This document shows, one piece after another, positions 9,262 through 18,121 of a stretch of 64,000 nucleotides of DNA (positions are counted from its first letter, which is position 1; each line of letters begins with the position of its first letter). This DNA comes from an uncultured Flavobacteriaceae bacterium. Its GTDB lineage: Bacteria; Bacteroidota; Bacteroidia; Flavobacteriales; Flavobacteriaceae. A program made the position numbers and the translations under genes. A model generated the notes under the pieces. The model was not told where the DNA came from, did no database searches, and worked only from the letters and a program-made list of their open reading frames with translations. The stretch covers positions 1 to 64,000 of the forward strand of contig CANNBV010000004.1 of assembly GCA_947502975.1 (NCBI GenBank). The letters are read 5' to 3'.

Positions 9262-10497
9262 TTGCAGTTTATATACAATATTGGTATTCGTTTCACTGGT
9301 TTTATTTTGAAAATAATTGCCTTTTTCAACACTAAAATTAAATTAGGAGTTCAAGGACGCCAACAAAGTTTTCAATTATTACAACAAAGCTTAAAGCCCA
9401 CAGACCAAACCTTATGGTTTCACTGTGCATCGCTTGGTGAATATGAACAAGGCTTACCTGTTTTTGAAAAACTAAGAGCGCATTATAAAACCTATAAAAT
9501 AATATTGAGTTTTTTTTCCCCTTCTGGGTATGAAATTCGGAAAAATTCACCAATCGCAGACGTTGTAATTTATCTTCCAATCGATACGAAAACGAATGCA
9601 GATAGGTTTATGAAACTTGTAAATCCCGAGCTTTCAGTATTTGTTAAATATGATATTTGGCCAAATTATCTGAATACAATAAAACAAAATAAGCGTAAAG
9701 CCATTCTTATTTCTGCAGCCTTTAGATCAAATCAGATATATTTCAAATCATACGGCGCACTATTTAAAAAAGCTCTATTTACATTTGAGCATATTTTCAC
9801 TCAAAATAAGGAGTCTAAAATACTATTAGAATCTATTGGATATAGAGATGCTACAGTATCGGGAGACACAAGGTTTGATCGCGTTAGTAATCAACTTAAA
9901 GTAAATAATACATTAGATTTCATAGAACGATTTAAAAACAATAAACTTTGTGTAGTAGTAGGTAGTTCATGGCCAGAAGACGAAGCTTTATTTTTAAACT
10001 TTATAAATAATAACAAAGCCTCTGATATAAAATTTATTATAGCGCCTCATAATATAAAACCAACTCAAATAAAAAGTTTTATTTCAAAACTAAATGTGCC
10101 AGTTATTTTATATTCTGAAAAAGACGCCAAGCAAATTGAAAAATATGATGTAATTGTAATTGATACTATTGGACTTTTAACTAAAATCTACAATTATGCA
10201 GACATTGCTTATGTTGGTGGAGCTATGGGAAATACAGGCTTACACAATACTTTAGAGCCAGCAGTTTTTGGCGCACCAATAATTATTGGCCCTCATCATA
10301 AGAAATTCCCCGAGGCACAAGCCTTTATTGATAATGGTGGTATGTTCTCGATTACTGACCAAAAACAATTTGATAATACACTCAAAAAATTAATACTTGA
10401 TAGTGACTATCGCAAAATTTCTGGGTCTAAAAATTTAGAGTTTGTAAAGAAACAAAGTGGTGCCGTCATCCAAATACTAGATTACTTACGTATATAG
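9262..10497 (+). CDS. waaA: 3-deoxy-D-manno-octulosonic acid (Kdo) transferase
   Basis: This 411-aa GT30-family enzyme adds Kdo to lipid A precursor at the cytoplasmic face of the inner membrane. The N-terminal hydrophobic anchor (about 4-24) is typical. The acceptor-site motif FHCASLGEYEQG carries the presumed catalytic Glu60. Donor-site features are VVGSSWPEDEALF and the C-terminal VGGAMGNTGLHNTLEPAVFG, GPHHKKFPEA. The start codon is TTG at 9262: no in-frame ATG lies nearby, and the resulting N-terminus (MQFIYNIGIRF) matches the usual length. It is divergent from the aminotransferase-galE pair. Confidence 0.93.
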   Translation: MQFIYNIGIRFTGFILKIIAFFNTKIKLGVQGRQQSFQLLQQSLKPTDQTLWFHCASLGEYEQGLPVFEKLRAHYKTYKIILSFFSPSGYEIRKNSPIADVVIYLPIDTKTNADRFMKLVNPELSVFVKYDIWPNYLNTIKQNKRKAILISAAFRSNQIYFKSYGALFKKALFTFEHIFTQNKESKILLESIGYRDATVSGDTRFDRVSNQLKVNNTLDFIERFKNNKLCVVVGSSWPEDEALFLNFINNNKASDIKFIIAPHNIKPTQIKSFISKLNVPVILYSEKDAKQIEKYDVIVIDTIGLLTKIYNYADIAYVGGAMGNTGLHNTLEPAVFGAPIIIGPHHKKFPEAQAFIDNGGMFSITDQKQFDNTLKKLILDSDYRKISGSKNLEFVKKQSGAVIQILDYLRI

Positions 10498-10584
10498 GTT
10501 GTTTTACAAAAAACAGAAAATTTGAGATGTACGCAATTTAAGTTATATTGCATTACTGAATAATTAACACTAAAAACAACAAAA

Positions 10585-10962
10585 ATGAAAAAATTAATTT
10601 TAAGTTCAGCTTTATTATTAGCTTTAGGTTTATCTTTTACTTCTTGTAGAGATACAAAAAAAGCAGAATCAGTAGAAGACGCTGTAGAAAATGCTGCAGA
10701 AGCAACGAAAGATGCTGCTAACGATGCTGTTGATGCTGCTGGTGAAGCAGTTGAAAAAGCGGGCGATGCTGTTGAAGGCGCTGCTAAAGAGGCAGGAGAC
10801 GCTGTTGACAGTGCTGTTGATGCTGCAGGAGAAGCTGTAGATAATGCTGCTAAAAAAGCAGGTGAAACTGTTGACAAAGCAGTAGACGCAACTAACAAAG
10901 CAGCAAGTGACGCTGCTGATGCAGTGAAGAAAGAAGCTGACAAATTAAAAAGTGGTCACTAA
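10585..10962 (+). CDS. Small Ala-rich, repeat-containing lipoprotein
   Basis: This 125-aa product has a lipoprotein signal ending SFTSC (Cys21). The mature part is almost entirely imperfect 11-residue repeats of the type DAVDAAGEAVEKA, rich in Ala, Asp, Glu and Lys. The period fits long amphipathic helices, as in LEA-like or apolipoprotein-like proteins. Homologues in Flavobacteria are usually called hypothetical. It may coat the membrane or act in stress protection, but that is inference from composition. It has its own terminator and no clear operon partner. The repeats also create a long antisense open frame that I do not consider a gene. Confidence 0.85.
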   Translation: MKKLILSSALLLALGLSFTSCRDTKKAESVEDAVENAAEATKDAANDAVDAAGEAVEKAGDAVEGAAKEAGDAVDSAVDAAGEAVDNAAKKAGETVDKAVDATNKAASDAADAVKKEADKLKSGH

Positions 10963-10989
10963 TATTTAGACTATCTTAATTATAATTAC

Positions 10990-11017
10990 AAAACCACCTT
11001 TAAAGGGTGGTTTTTTT
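10990..11017 (+). terminator. Rho-independent terminator after the Ala-rich lipoprotein
   Basis: AAACCACC pairs with GGTGGTTT around a short TTTAAAG loop, followed by a run of T (11011-11017). It can also fold on the other strand, where it would help end the minus-strand secretion operon that stops at 11063. Confidence 0.85.
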
Positions 11018-11062
11018 GTGGAAGAATACGAAATATCTTTTTGAATCTAGTAGACACTATAT

Positions 11063-11575
11063 TTACCCAAAACTCTTTAATAGAATATGAGCTTGTAAAT
11101 AGTTTTTACTAGTTCTGAAATTAGTTTTCTTTTCTAGATGAAAATTTATAATTTCTCCAAATTTTGTTTGCTGTTCTAGTTTATGAATAAGTTTTAATAT
11201 AGCATTAAAATCCCCTTCTAATGTAAATTGATATGTATTTATTTTTAAATCGTTTTTGGTAATACTGTGAGGTTCTAAAAAATTAATAACTTTAATATTT
11301 GTAGTATCTGCATAAGTATTTATAGTTTTTAAAAGATTGTTTTGCAGAGAACTTCCGTTTAATTGGTATTTATTTATCAATGAATCGTAGTATTTTTCTT
11401 TTTGTTTTAGTAGCGAAACTTGTTTAGGTGCATTTTCAAATAATGTAGCCTCTTGGTTTAATTTATCATATTCACTCTTAAGATCAATAGTTTTAGAAAT
11501 AGCTAACAAGTAACATAGTACAAAGGCCAACACAGAACTAAGAATGAGTATTATATTTTTTGTTTTATTTGTCAT
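11063..11575 (-). CDS. GspM/PilO-like inner-membrane assembly protein of a T2SS-like machine
   Basis: This 170-aa protein has one N-terminal membrane helix (about 8-27), a helical/coiled region (30-75) and a small alpha-beta domain (about 90-165). That layout is the GspM/PilO bitopic plan. No strong sequence motif is visible, so the assignment rests on architecture, length and position: last gene of the left arm, overlapping the GspL-like gene by 11 bp, in the M-L-D order seen on reading the plus strand. PilO/GspM proteins pair with PilN/GspL in the periplasm to link the ATPase platform to the secretin. An unrelated single-pass protein is the alternative. Confidence 0.6.
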   Translation of the reverse strand: MTNKTKNIILILSSVLAFVLCYLLAISKTIDLKSEYDKLNQEATLFENAPKQVSLLKQKEKYYDSLINKYQLNGSSLQNNLLKTINTYADTTNIKVINFLEPHSITKNDLKINTYQFTLEGDFNAILKLIHKLEQQTKFGEIINFHLEKKTNFRTSKNYLQAHILLKSFG

Positions 11576-12773
11576 CAGTGATATCTAGTTTAAGACTGAA
11601 CTTGGAACTTGTTTTCGAAAAATCCTCATAATTAATAATCTCTATTTTGTGAATCCAATTTGTATTCTCTAAATCAGATAGCCAGTTTGAGAATATTTCA
11701 CTATTGTTAGATTTTCCACTAATTAATATCGAGTTTATTTCGGTTTGGATCCTTTTATCTGCTTTAATTCGTTTTATAAGAGGTTGATAATTTAAGTCTG
11801 ATAATAAAATGGAATTTGGCAAATTTTGAATAATCGCATTAATATAGAAGGAACTTTTAGAGGAATTACTCTTAAGCATGTCTTCAACTATTCTTTGAGA
11901 TTTACTAACATTTTCATTGAGTTTAAGAATGTTTTGTTTGGTAGTTTGATTTAATTGAGACGTTTGTTGTAACGTTTTAACCTTATTAAAATAATTATTA
12001 AATACGAAAAAGTTAATTAATAAAATTAATAGCAACATCACTAATCCAGATTTGAGAAAAACGGTATAAAATCTGGATTGCTTATAATTTTTTTTAAAAG
12101 TACTTTTTAACTCTTCAAAGTTTGTATTAGGATTATATGAGTTAATAAAAAAACTTAACGCTCCCGAACAGGATAGTAAGTGATTATTAGATATCTCTAT
12201 ACCATTAACATTATAATTTGCCTCGTTATTAATTTCAGTTTTTTCAATTTTAGATATTGTATTATCTTCTAAAAAAACATTAGCATTTGAGGTTGTAATA
12301 TTTTTAGAATCTAATAATGTAGATATTCCAGATATTATACTATTTCCTAAAGTTATGTTGATAACGGAAAAGCCTTCTTTAATATAGTTATTTACTAATT
12401 CCTCTACATACGCCTTTCGGCAAATAGAAACAAATTGATTGTTTTTCTGAACTATAACTTCATAGTAAAAATCATCTAAATTAATGCTAGGAAATGCGTT
12501 GTATACTGCTTTTAAAATATTGGTTTCATCACTTTCAATTTGTTTGGCAAGAACATTATTATTGTTGATGATTAAACAAATATGTTGTTTTTTAGGAAGC
12601 TTAACTTTCAACTTTTCCAAAGATGATTCTTTGTGGCAAACTTCAATATCTAATATATGTGTTTTCTTTTTTAAAAGCGTTGAAAAATAAATTTCCTGTC
12701 CTTTTTGAGAAGCATGTTCAATGCCACAAAAACGATTACCATAGTCTAAATATGTTTTAGCATGTTTTAACAT
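11565..12773 (-). CDS. GspL-like (PilM/PilN fusion-like) inner-membrane platform protein
   Basis: This 402-aa protein has a cytoplasmic N-terminal region (1-230) whose predicted beta-rich layout resembles a degenerate actin-like PilM/GspL domain. A single transmembrane helix follows (about 235-259, VFLKSGLVMLLLILLINFF), then a coiled coil (about 262-300) and a C-terminal alpha-beta PilN-like domain. GspL connects the GspE ATPase to the periplasmic parts. The stop overlaps the GspM-like start and the start abuts the secretin stop (position 12773 is shared), so these genes are tightly co-translated. Sequence similarity to canonical GspL is weak by eye; topology and context carry the call. Confidence 0.62.
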   Translation of the reverse strand: MLKHAKTYLDYGNRFCGIEHASQKGQEIYFSTLLKKKTHILDIEVCHKESSLEKLKVKLPKKQHICLIINNNNVLAKQIESDETNILKAVYNAFPSINLDDFYYEVIVQKNNQFVSICRKAYVEELVNNYIKEGFSVINITLGNSIISGISTLLDSKNITTSNANVFLEDNTISKIEKTEINNEANYNVNGIEISNNHLLSCSGALSFFINSYNPNTNFEELKSTFKKNYKQSRFYTVFLKSGLVMLLLILLINFFVFNNYFNKVKTLQQTSQLNQTTKQNILKLNENVSKSQRIVEDMLKSNSSKSSFYINAIIQNLPNSILLSDLNYQPLIKRIKADKRIQTEINSILISGKSNNSEIFSNWLSDLENTNWIHKIEIINYEDFSKTSSKFSLKLDITDDK

Positions 12774-14995
12774 CAGTAAATTACAGTCGGTTTTATAAGT
12801 ACTGTTAATTTAGATTTAGAATCTTCACGTCTACGCTTACTAAACAACCATTTAATAACAGGTATCCTGGCTAGAAAAGGAACACCTGAGCCAGAATCGT
12901 CTTTTACTTGCTCTTCTAATCCACCTAGTACTACAATATCTTGATCTTGTACTCGAATAATAGAACTAAACTCTCGAGAGCTTAAATCTGGTGGTGCATC
13001 TTCAGCAATACGAGCTCCAAAACTAGATTGTACAACAAAAATATCTAAAGTAACTTGTCCATCTCCTGATACTAGTGGTTTAATAGTTAAGCCCAATTCT
13101 GCATCAATTGGCTCATAATTGGTGATTTCTGAAGATTGGGGATTATCTGTTCCAAAAACATTTCGTTGTGTTACAGCATAATATGAGGTTTGTCCATTAG
13201 AAAATGTGGCTCTATGTCCATTTAGAGTAGACAATTTAGGAGTAGAACGTATTTTTATATTTCCATTGGCTTCCATAGCTTTTATGGTAGCGAAAAAATT
13301 GGGCACTACTTTCCCTAAATTTATATTACCAAAACCATCAAATCCATTAAGTACTTTATTAATTGTTTTTGCACCTAAGGTTAAATCAGCTTCAGGAAAA
13401 ATTGCTCCACTTGTTTGTTTTGGTGCGTCGCCAATACCCCAACTCACGCCTGTTTCAATAGTAGAATTTCTACTTACTTCAATAAGCATAACTTCAATAA
13501 GAATTACAGGAACAGGTTTGTCAATTTTTTTAACAAATGCCTTAAAGCGTTCTATTTTAGAACTAGAACCCATTACATAAAAACTATTGAGTTCAAAATC
13601 AACTTTAATATCTAAATCTTGTATAATTTCATCGGGAAGCACACTTAATAAGGCTTCTCCGGAATTTTGTGTATTACCAAAACTATTTTGATTATTGTTA
13701 GTATTTACTGAAACTCTGTTTGTGGTATTTCTATTTCTGTTAAGATTGTTATTCCCAAATTGGTTATTTAAACCTGATGAAGAACCATTTATAAAATTCG
13801 TATTTCCAAAATTACTAAACCCATTATTGGTTCTACCTACTGTTCTATTTCTTGTCGAACCACCTGAAGGATCTGCAAACATCTCCACAGTGCGGGAGAT
13901 TAAAGGGATGATTTCTACTTTTCTAACACTAAGTTGATTTTCAGTACCAAAAAAGTAAGTATTATTCTCCTTTTTAAACGTGAATATTTTTGAAATACTA
14001 ATTGTAGTGTTAGTTTGAGTTGGGGTATTTCTATTTGGGTTTACACTACTTCCATCAGAATTATTTTTATTTGTATTGGTTGAGTTTGAAGGTGCTTGCG
14101 ATTCAAAAATCTTGACAAGCAATTCATCAAAAGCAATAGATTTTGTTTTAAATGTAATATTGCCAGCTTCAGTTAAAGGCGAAGCTGTAAATATATCTAA
14201 GTTAAGTTCTGTAGCTAAATCATTTATAATACTTTCAATTGGAGAATTATTAAAATCAACTTCAAGTAGTTTATTATCGTAATCTAAAACTTTAAAGTTT
14301 AGATTTGATGTTCTAGCTCTTCTTGATGCTAATCCATTAGCATCTGCAGAAACAGAACCATCCTCAAATACAAAAAAATCATCTTTCGTTTTATCAATTA
14401 AGAGGTTATTTGCTAATGCCAATTTATCCATAGCCGCATCAAAAGGTGTGTCCTTGATATAGAACGTGAGTGCTTTATTTTCTATACCAGGTGTAAATAC
14501 TAAATTTTTACCTGACTCGTCCATAATACGCTTAAACACATCGTACAATTTATCGCCTTTAGCATCAATACTAATTACATTTTCATTAGGATCGTAGGCT
14601 ACAGGCACAATACGTTCTTCTGGCTTTTCTACTGGAGCATCATATTTTTTTATAGAGAGGATATTTCCAGTAAAATCAATAGTCAAATCATATTCTTTAC
14701 ATAAAAAAACCAATACATCGGCAACCGTAACATTAGAAAAATTATTTACTATTGTAATACTTTCAAGACCTTTACCAATATTGATATTTACTTGATGAAT
14801 ATTAGAAATTGCCAGTAGAAAATTAGATAGCGTGATATTATTTACACTTATTTCTGTTTTTACTTGTTCTGTTAATCCCGAATTATCTACAGCTAAAATC
14901 TCTAACTGGTTTTTTATCGTTTGTATGCGAGCATCATTATTTTGAGCAAAACAAAAACTAACAAAAAACAATAATATGTATAGCAATTTTCTCAT
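12773..14995 (-). CDS. gspD: Secretin, outer-membrane pore of a type II secretion / type IV pilus-like system
   Basis: This 740-aa protein has a signal peptide (1-17, ending CFAQ). Several N-domains follow: STN/N0-like at about 40-110, and N1/N2-like segments at about 135-210 and 235-300. A low-complexity stretch rich in Asn, Gly, Ser and Thr (about 370-450) comes next, then the secretin barrel domain (about 490-740). Barrel landmarks are VILIEVMLIEVSRN, IRSTPKLSTLNG, LTIKPLVSGDG, VVLGGLEEQ and the closing VPFLARIPVIKWLFS. It would form the outer-membrane channel. I see no T9SS or lipoprotein signal. The Asn-rich linker lies where species-specific inserts commonly occur. Confidence 0.92.
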   Translation of the reverse strand: MRKLLYILLFFVSFCFAQNNDARIQTIKNQLEILAVDNSGLTEQVKTEISVNNITLSNFLLAISNIHQVNINIGKGLESITIVNNFSNVTVADVLVFLCKEYDLTIDFTGNILSIKKYDAPVEKPEERIVPVAYDPNENVISIDAKGDKLYDVFKRIMDESGKNLVFTPGIENKALTFYIKDTPFDAAMDKLALANNLLIDKTKDDFFVFEDGSVSADANGLASRRARTSNLNFKVLDYDNKLLEVDFNNSPIESIINDLATELNLDIFTASPLTEAGNITFKTKSIAFDELLVKIFESQAPSNSTNTNKNNSDGSSVNPNRNTPTQTNTTISISKIFTFKKENNTYFFGTENQLSVRKVEIIPLISRTVEMFADPSGGSTRNRTVGRTNNGFSNFGNTNFINGSSSGLNNQFGNNNLNRNRNTTNRVSVNTNNNQNSFGNTQNSGEALLSVLPDEIIQDLDIKVDFELNSFYVMGSSSKIERFKAFVKKIDKPVPVILIEVMLIEVSRNSTIETGVSWGIGDAPKQTSGAIFPEADLTLGAKTINKVLNGFDGFGNINLGKVVPNFFATIKAMEANGNIKIRSTPKLSTLNGHRATFSNGQTSYYAVTQRNVFGTDNPQSSEITNYEPIDAELGLTIKPLVSGDGQVTLDIFVVQSSFGARIAEDAPPDLSSREFSSIIRVQDQDIVVLGGLEEQVKDDSGSGVPFLARIPVIKWLFSKRRREDSKSKLTVLIKPTVIY

Positions 14996-15031
14996 TATTA
15001 AGTGTAAAGGTGTAAAAAGGTTCTTCTGTTT

Positions 15032-16192
15032 TTATTGCTTTTTAGTCAACAATAACTCTATTTTTTCTTCTAAGAGCGCGATTCTATCGTCTTGAGATTT
15101 TAAGGTTTCGTTCTCTTGTTCTAAAGTTTCAATACGTTTTTCTTGGGCAATAGCATAAAGCGTTAATTCCTCAATTTTCTCAAGCAATTTTAAATTCATT
15201 TCTTTAAGGCTGATGCCTTCTTCCTCCATCTTCTTTGCTGAAGGAATATTAGATAAATGTCCATGCTCAAGAATGTAATCTTCTACTTCCTGAAGTGTTT
15301 TTAAATTGTAGTCTTTATAAAACACGTAATCTGGTGCAATAGCGCCAAGCAAGTCTACTTTTACTTCGTTGCTATGTATGTTGCCTTTTACTGTTAGTTT
15401 TGAATCTGGAGCTGAGGTACCGATACCGAGATTGCCACTAACAAGTAAATCAGTAGATAAAGAACCAGTGGAAAAACTACCTACATAAACTTTTTTACCT
15501 ACACCATAGTTTAAATACAAATTATCTATGCTTGTATTTTCAAAACTTTTGCCATCTATGTGCCTTGTTTTTAAATGATAATTTCCATCTCCTCCTATGT
15601 TAACATGTCCTTTAACTGTTAATTTTGAATCTGGTGAAGTTGTGCCAATGCCAACATTACCAGAACTTGTACCTGCCAATATGTTAGTTACCCCACCATT
15701 CCCTTTAAAATCAAATGTTAACCTTGAAGAGCTATTATTAGCATCTTCTACATAAAGTCTAGTACCAGGGCCTGTTCCTGTATTAATAAAACTCCATATA
15801 TTTCCCGTAGTATGCGTGCCATTAAATAAAACATCAGAATGTATCCCATCTACTTTAAATAAATTGGTAGTATTAGAATTGTTACCTAATGAGAACAAAT
15901 GGGAAGGAGTTGTTGTACCTATACCTACTCTTCCTAGTGTAGTAAGTGTTAACAAATTCGACCAAGTTGCCGTGTTATGTCTTGCTTGAAAATTCAGTAA
16001 AGTCTGCCCTCCTGGATCAGAATTAATAATTCTATGCCCAAACCCGGACCCATAGTTAGAAGACGTCCAAGTAATAGCTTTACTGGTTAGCGGGTTTGCA
16101 TTTAAATTATCAAAAGTTGTAGTTTGTCCATTTCCATTTAAATAAGATGCTATAAATAAGCTCAGACAGATTATGTTTAATAGTTTTTTCAT
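15032..16192 (-). CDS. Tail-fibre-like 'VGIGTT' repeat protein with C-terminal coiled coil (copy 1)
   Basis: This 386-aa secreted protein has a signal peptide (1-22). Three copies of the motif G-N/R-V/L-GIGT-x-x-P-D-S-K-L-T-V-K-G occur, at about 88, 180 and 255. A conserved segment then reads DYVFYKDYNLKTLQEVEDYI, followed by LSNIPSAKKMEEEGISLKEM and a heptad coiled coil (about 330-380). The repeat type occurs in phage tail fibres and in many Bacteroidota surface proteins, and the end resembles regions often annotated as tail-fibre domain. I see no catalytic residues of the S74 intramolecular chaperone. It sits inside the secretion operon between the GspE ATPase and the secretin, which suggests a substrate or surface component of that machine. 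Confidence 0.75.
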   Translation of the reverse strand: MKKLLNIICLSLFIASYLNGNGQTTTFDNLNANPLTSKAITWTSSNYGSGFGHRIINSDPGGQTLLNFQARHNTATWSNLLTLTTLGRVGIGTTTPSHLFSLGNNSNTTNLFKVDGIHSDVLFNGTHTTGNIWSFINTGTGPGTRLYVEDANNSSSRLTFDFKGNGGVTNILAGTSSGNVGIGTTSPDSKLTVKGHVNIGGDGNYHLKTRHIDGKSFENTSIDNLYLNYGVGKKVYVGSFSTGSLSTDLLVSGNLGIGTSAPDSKLTVKGNIHSNEVKVDLLGAIAPDYVFYKDYNLKTLQEVEDYILEHGHLSNIPSAKKMEEEGISLKEMNLKLLEKIEELTLYAIAQEKRIETLEQENETLKSQDDRIALLEEKIELLLTKKQ

Positions 16193-16212
16193 GATATTAT
16201 ATATTTAAATTT

Positions 16213-16236
16213 TTAATTAATTAATTAATTAATTAA
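16213..16236. repeat. (TTAA)6 tetranucleotide tract at the gspE stop
   Basis: Six perfect TTAA units cover the last codons and stop of gspE (16225-16227) and lie 20-44 bp before the start of the tail-fibre-like gene. Such tracts can change length by slippage, here altering the GspE C-terminus or the leader of the next gene. No second allele is visible. Confidence 0.8.
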
Positions 16237-17637
16237 TAATGCATACACTTCTTCAACAGAGGTTATACCTTGTTCTAAAAGCATTAAAGCATTGGTTTTT
16301 AAAGTGGATATATTTTGATCTTCTAGATAAGTATCAACTTCTAGTTCATTGTTTTTTATATGTGGCACTAGAGATTTTGTAATTGGTATAATTTCATAAA
16401 TAGCCTTTCTCCCTTGATAGCCTGTATGATAGCATTTATGACAACCTACTGGTATATAATGCGTTAATAAATCTTTAGGGATATTAAAATTTTCAGGAAA
16501 TATATCTTTCGAAATCGGTACTTCTTGTTTGCAACTATCACACAACTTTCTCACCAAGCGTTGAGCAATACTAACATTTAATGTGCTTGCGATTAAAAAA
16601 GCAGGAATACCCATATCTATTAATCGAGAAATGGTGGCCCAAGCCGAATTTGTATGAATGGTAGACAACACCAAATGTCCTGTTAAAGCAGCCCTAATAG
16701 CCATATTTGCTGTTTTAACATCGCGTATTTCACCTACCATAATAATGTCTGGATCTTGTCTTAAAAACGTACGAAGCGCACTAGCAAAATCTAAACCAAT
16801 ATTTTCCTTTAGTTGTACTTGGTTAATACCTTCTAAAGTATATTCAATGGGGTCTTCTATGGTAACAATATTAGTTTTATCATCATTTAAAAGCTTTAGA
16901 GTAGCATAAAGTGTTGTTGTTTTACCCGAGCCTGTAGGTCCAGAAATAAGTACAATACCATTTGGGTTTTTAATAGCTTCTTTATACGTGATTAATTCTT
17001 GTTTTGTAAACCCTAAATCTTCTAGATTAATGTGGTTTGCATCCTTACTTAGAATACGCAATACAATCTTTTCACCATGAAGTGTTGGCAAACTAGACAC
17101 ACGGATATCAAACTCATCCATTTGATTTTTCACAGTAATACGTCCGTCTTGAGGCAGGCGTTTTTCTGAGATATCTAATCCTGCTTTTATTTTTAATTGA
17201 TTAATAATTACGGGATATTCTTCTAAAGGAATGATATAATGTTCTTTTAGTTTACCGTCTAAGCGAAAACGTACTCTACATCTATCTTCATAAGGCTCAA
17301 AATGAATATCACTACTCCCTATATCCTTTGCCGATAAGAGAAGTTTTTCTAGAAAATCATTAGAATAGTTGAGATGTTCAACTTGATTTTTATTACGCTT
17401 TCTAAAATTAAACGTTAGGTATTGATTTATAACTTCTGTAGTTTCTGGAACGAGTTCGATTTGCTTTCCAAAAACCACTTGTAATTCGTGTTTTAAATCC
17501 TCAGAAATAGTATCTGATTTAAATTTAAGTGTCCCATTATGTGCAGCAATGGGAATAATATGATATTGGTATGCTTGCTCACTTGAAATGAGTTGCAATA
17601 AATGAGTTGGTATATTTAAATCGCTTTCTAATAACAT
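16225..17637 (-). CDS. gspE: GspE/PilB-type secretion ATPase
   Basis: This 470-aa protein is an AAA+-like traffic ATPase that powers pseudopilus assembly at the inner membrane. Visible motifs are the Walker A GPTGSGKTTT (233-242), the Asp box VTIEDPIEY, the Walker B DPDIIMVGEIRD (about 295-306) and the His box LVLSTIHTNSA. A tetracysteine zinc site consists of CDSC at 366-369 and CHKC at 399-402. The N-terminal GspE domain is shorter than in Proteobacteria. Its start overlaps the prepilin peptidase stop by one base. The C-terminus ends on a TTAA repeat tract. Confidence 0.95.
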   Translation of the reverse strand: MLLESDLNIPTHLLQLISSEQAYQYHIIPIAAHNGTLKFKSDTISEDLKHELQVVFGKQIELVPETTEVINQYLTFNFRKRNKNQVEHLNYSNDFLEKLLLSAKDIGSSDIHFEPYEDRCRVRFRLDGKLKEHYIIPLEEYPVIINQLKIKAGLDISEKRLPQDGRITVKNQMDEFDIRVSSLPTLHGEKIVLRILSKDANHINLEDLGFTKQELITYKEAIKNPNGIVLISGPTGSGKTTTLYATLKLLNDDKTNIVTIEDPIEYTLEGINQVQLKENIGLDFASALRTFLRQDPDIIMVGEIRDVKTANMAIRAALTGHLVLSTIHTNSAWATISRLIDMGIPAFLIASTLNVSIAQRLVRKLCDSCKQEVPISKDIFPENFNIPKDLLTHYIPVGCHKCYHTGYQGRKAIYEIIPITKSLVPHIKNNELEVDTYLEDQNISTLKTNALMLLEQGITSVEEVYALLIN

Positions 17638-18116
17638 TATAAAGTGTATAAACCATTAATGACTCCAGACCAAAAGCTTATATAAGTGATAGCAAAAAAC
17701 AAACTCATATAACCTGCCAGAGGAATAGTATTAAATGTGGATTTTTGTTTTAGCAACAAATGCAGGGCTAGAGAAAATATGAGAGCACTAATAAAAATAA
17801 CTATAAATGAAATTGTTGAAAAAGAAAGTGCTAATCCAAAAAAGAGCAGCACATCTCCTAAACCTATAACATTAAAAAAATTTGATTTGTGCTTTATTTT
17901 AGAATACACAAATATGATCAGAATAAGAAGTAGCACAAAACTAAAATTTAATAATACGGCATTAAAAAACAGCTCTTGAAGTGTACTTTTATAGAACAAA
18001 ACACTGCACAACCCAGCAACTATAGGAAGTAAAATCCAATATATCTGTCGTTCTTTAATATCCTGAAAACAGATATAAGCTAAAATTACAATTAGTATTA
18101 TTTTTAAGATCGTCAT
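17637..18116 (-). CDS. Prepilin peptidase (A24 family), short form without methyltransferase domain
   Basis: This 159-aa multi-pass protein has the two catalytic aspartates of A24 aspartyl peptidases: Asp19 in CFQDIKERQIY and Asp88 in the GxGD motif GLGDVLLF. About five or six membrane segments are visible. Canonical GspO/PilD proteins are about 220-290 aa, with an N-terminal methyltransferase domain and a zinc cysteine motif. Both are missing here, as in archaeal-type and TadV-like peptidases. It would cleave the pseudopilin leaders encoded at 18122, 38168, 39424 and 39746. It lies 5 bp after the major pseudopilin gene. Confidence 0.87.
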   Translation of the reverse strand: MTILKIILIVILAYICFQDIKERQIYWILLPIVAGLCSVLFYKSTLQELFFNAVLLNFSFVLLLILIIFVYSKIKHKSNFFNVIGLGDVLLFFGLALSFSTISFIVIFISALIFSLALHLLLKQKSTFNTIPLAGYMSLFFAITYISFWSGVINGLYTL

Positions 18117-18121
18117 TTATA

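Noticed and set aside
10482-10943. Long antisense open frame (153 aa, Ser/Ala-rich) over the Ala-rich lipoprotein gene
   Set aside because: It mirrors the repeat codons of the real gene, has no signal or known motif, and runs through the waaA stop region. The plus-strand gene has a perfect lipobox and its own terminator.
15032-16192. Prophage tail-fibre gene, implying a prophage
   Set aside because: No capsid, terminase, portal, integrase or lysis gene is present anywhere in 11-41 kb. The VGIGTT proteins have signal peptides and sit in secretion operons.
16213-16236. TTAA tract as part of a CRISPR or satellite array
   Set aside because: Units are four bases with no spacers; it is a simple microsatellite.
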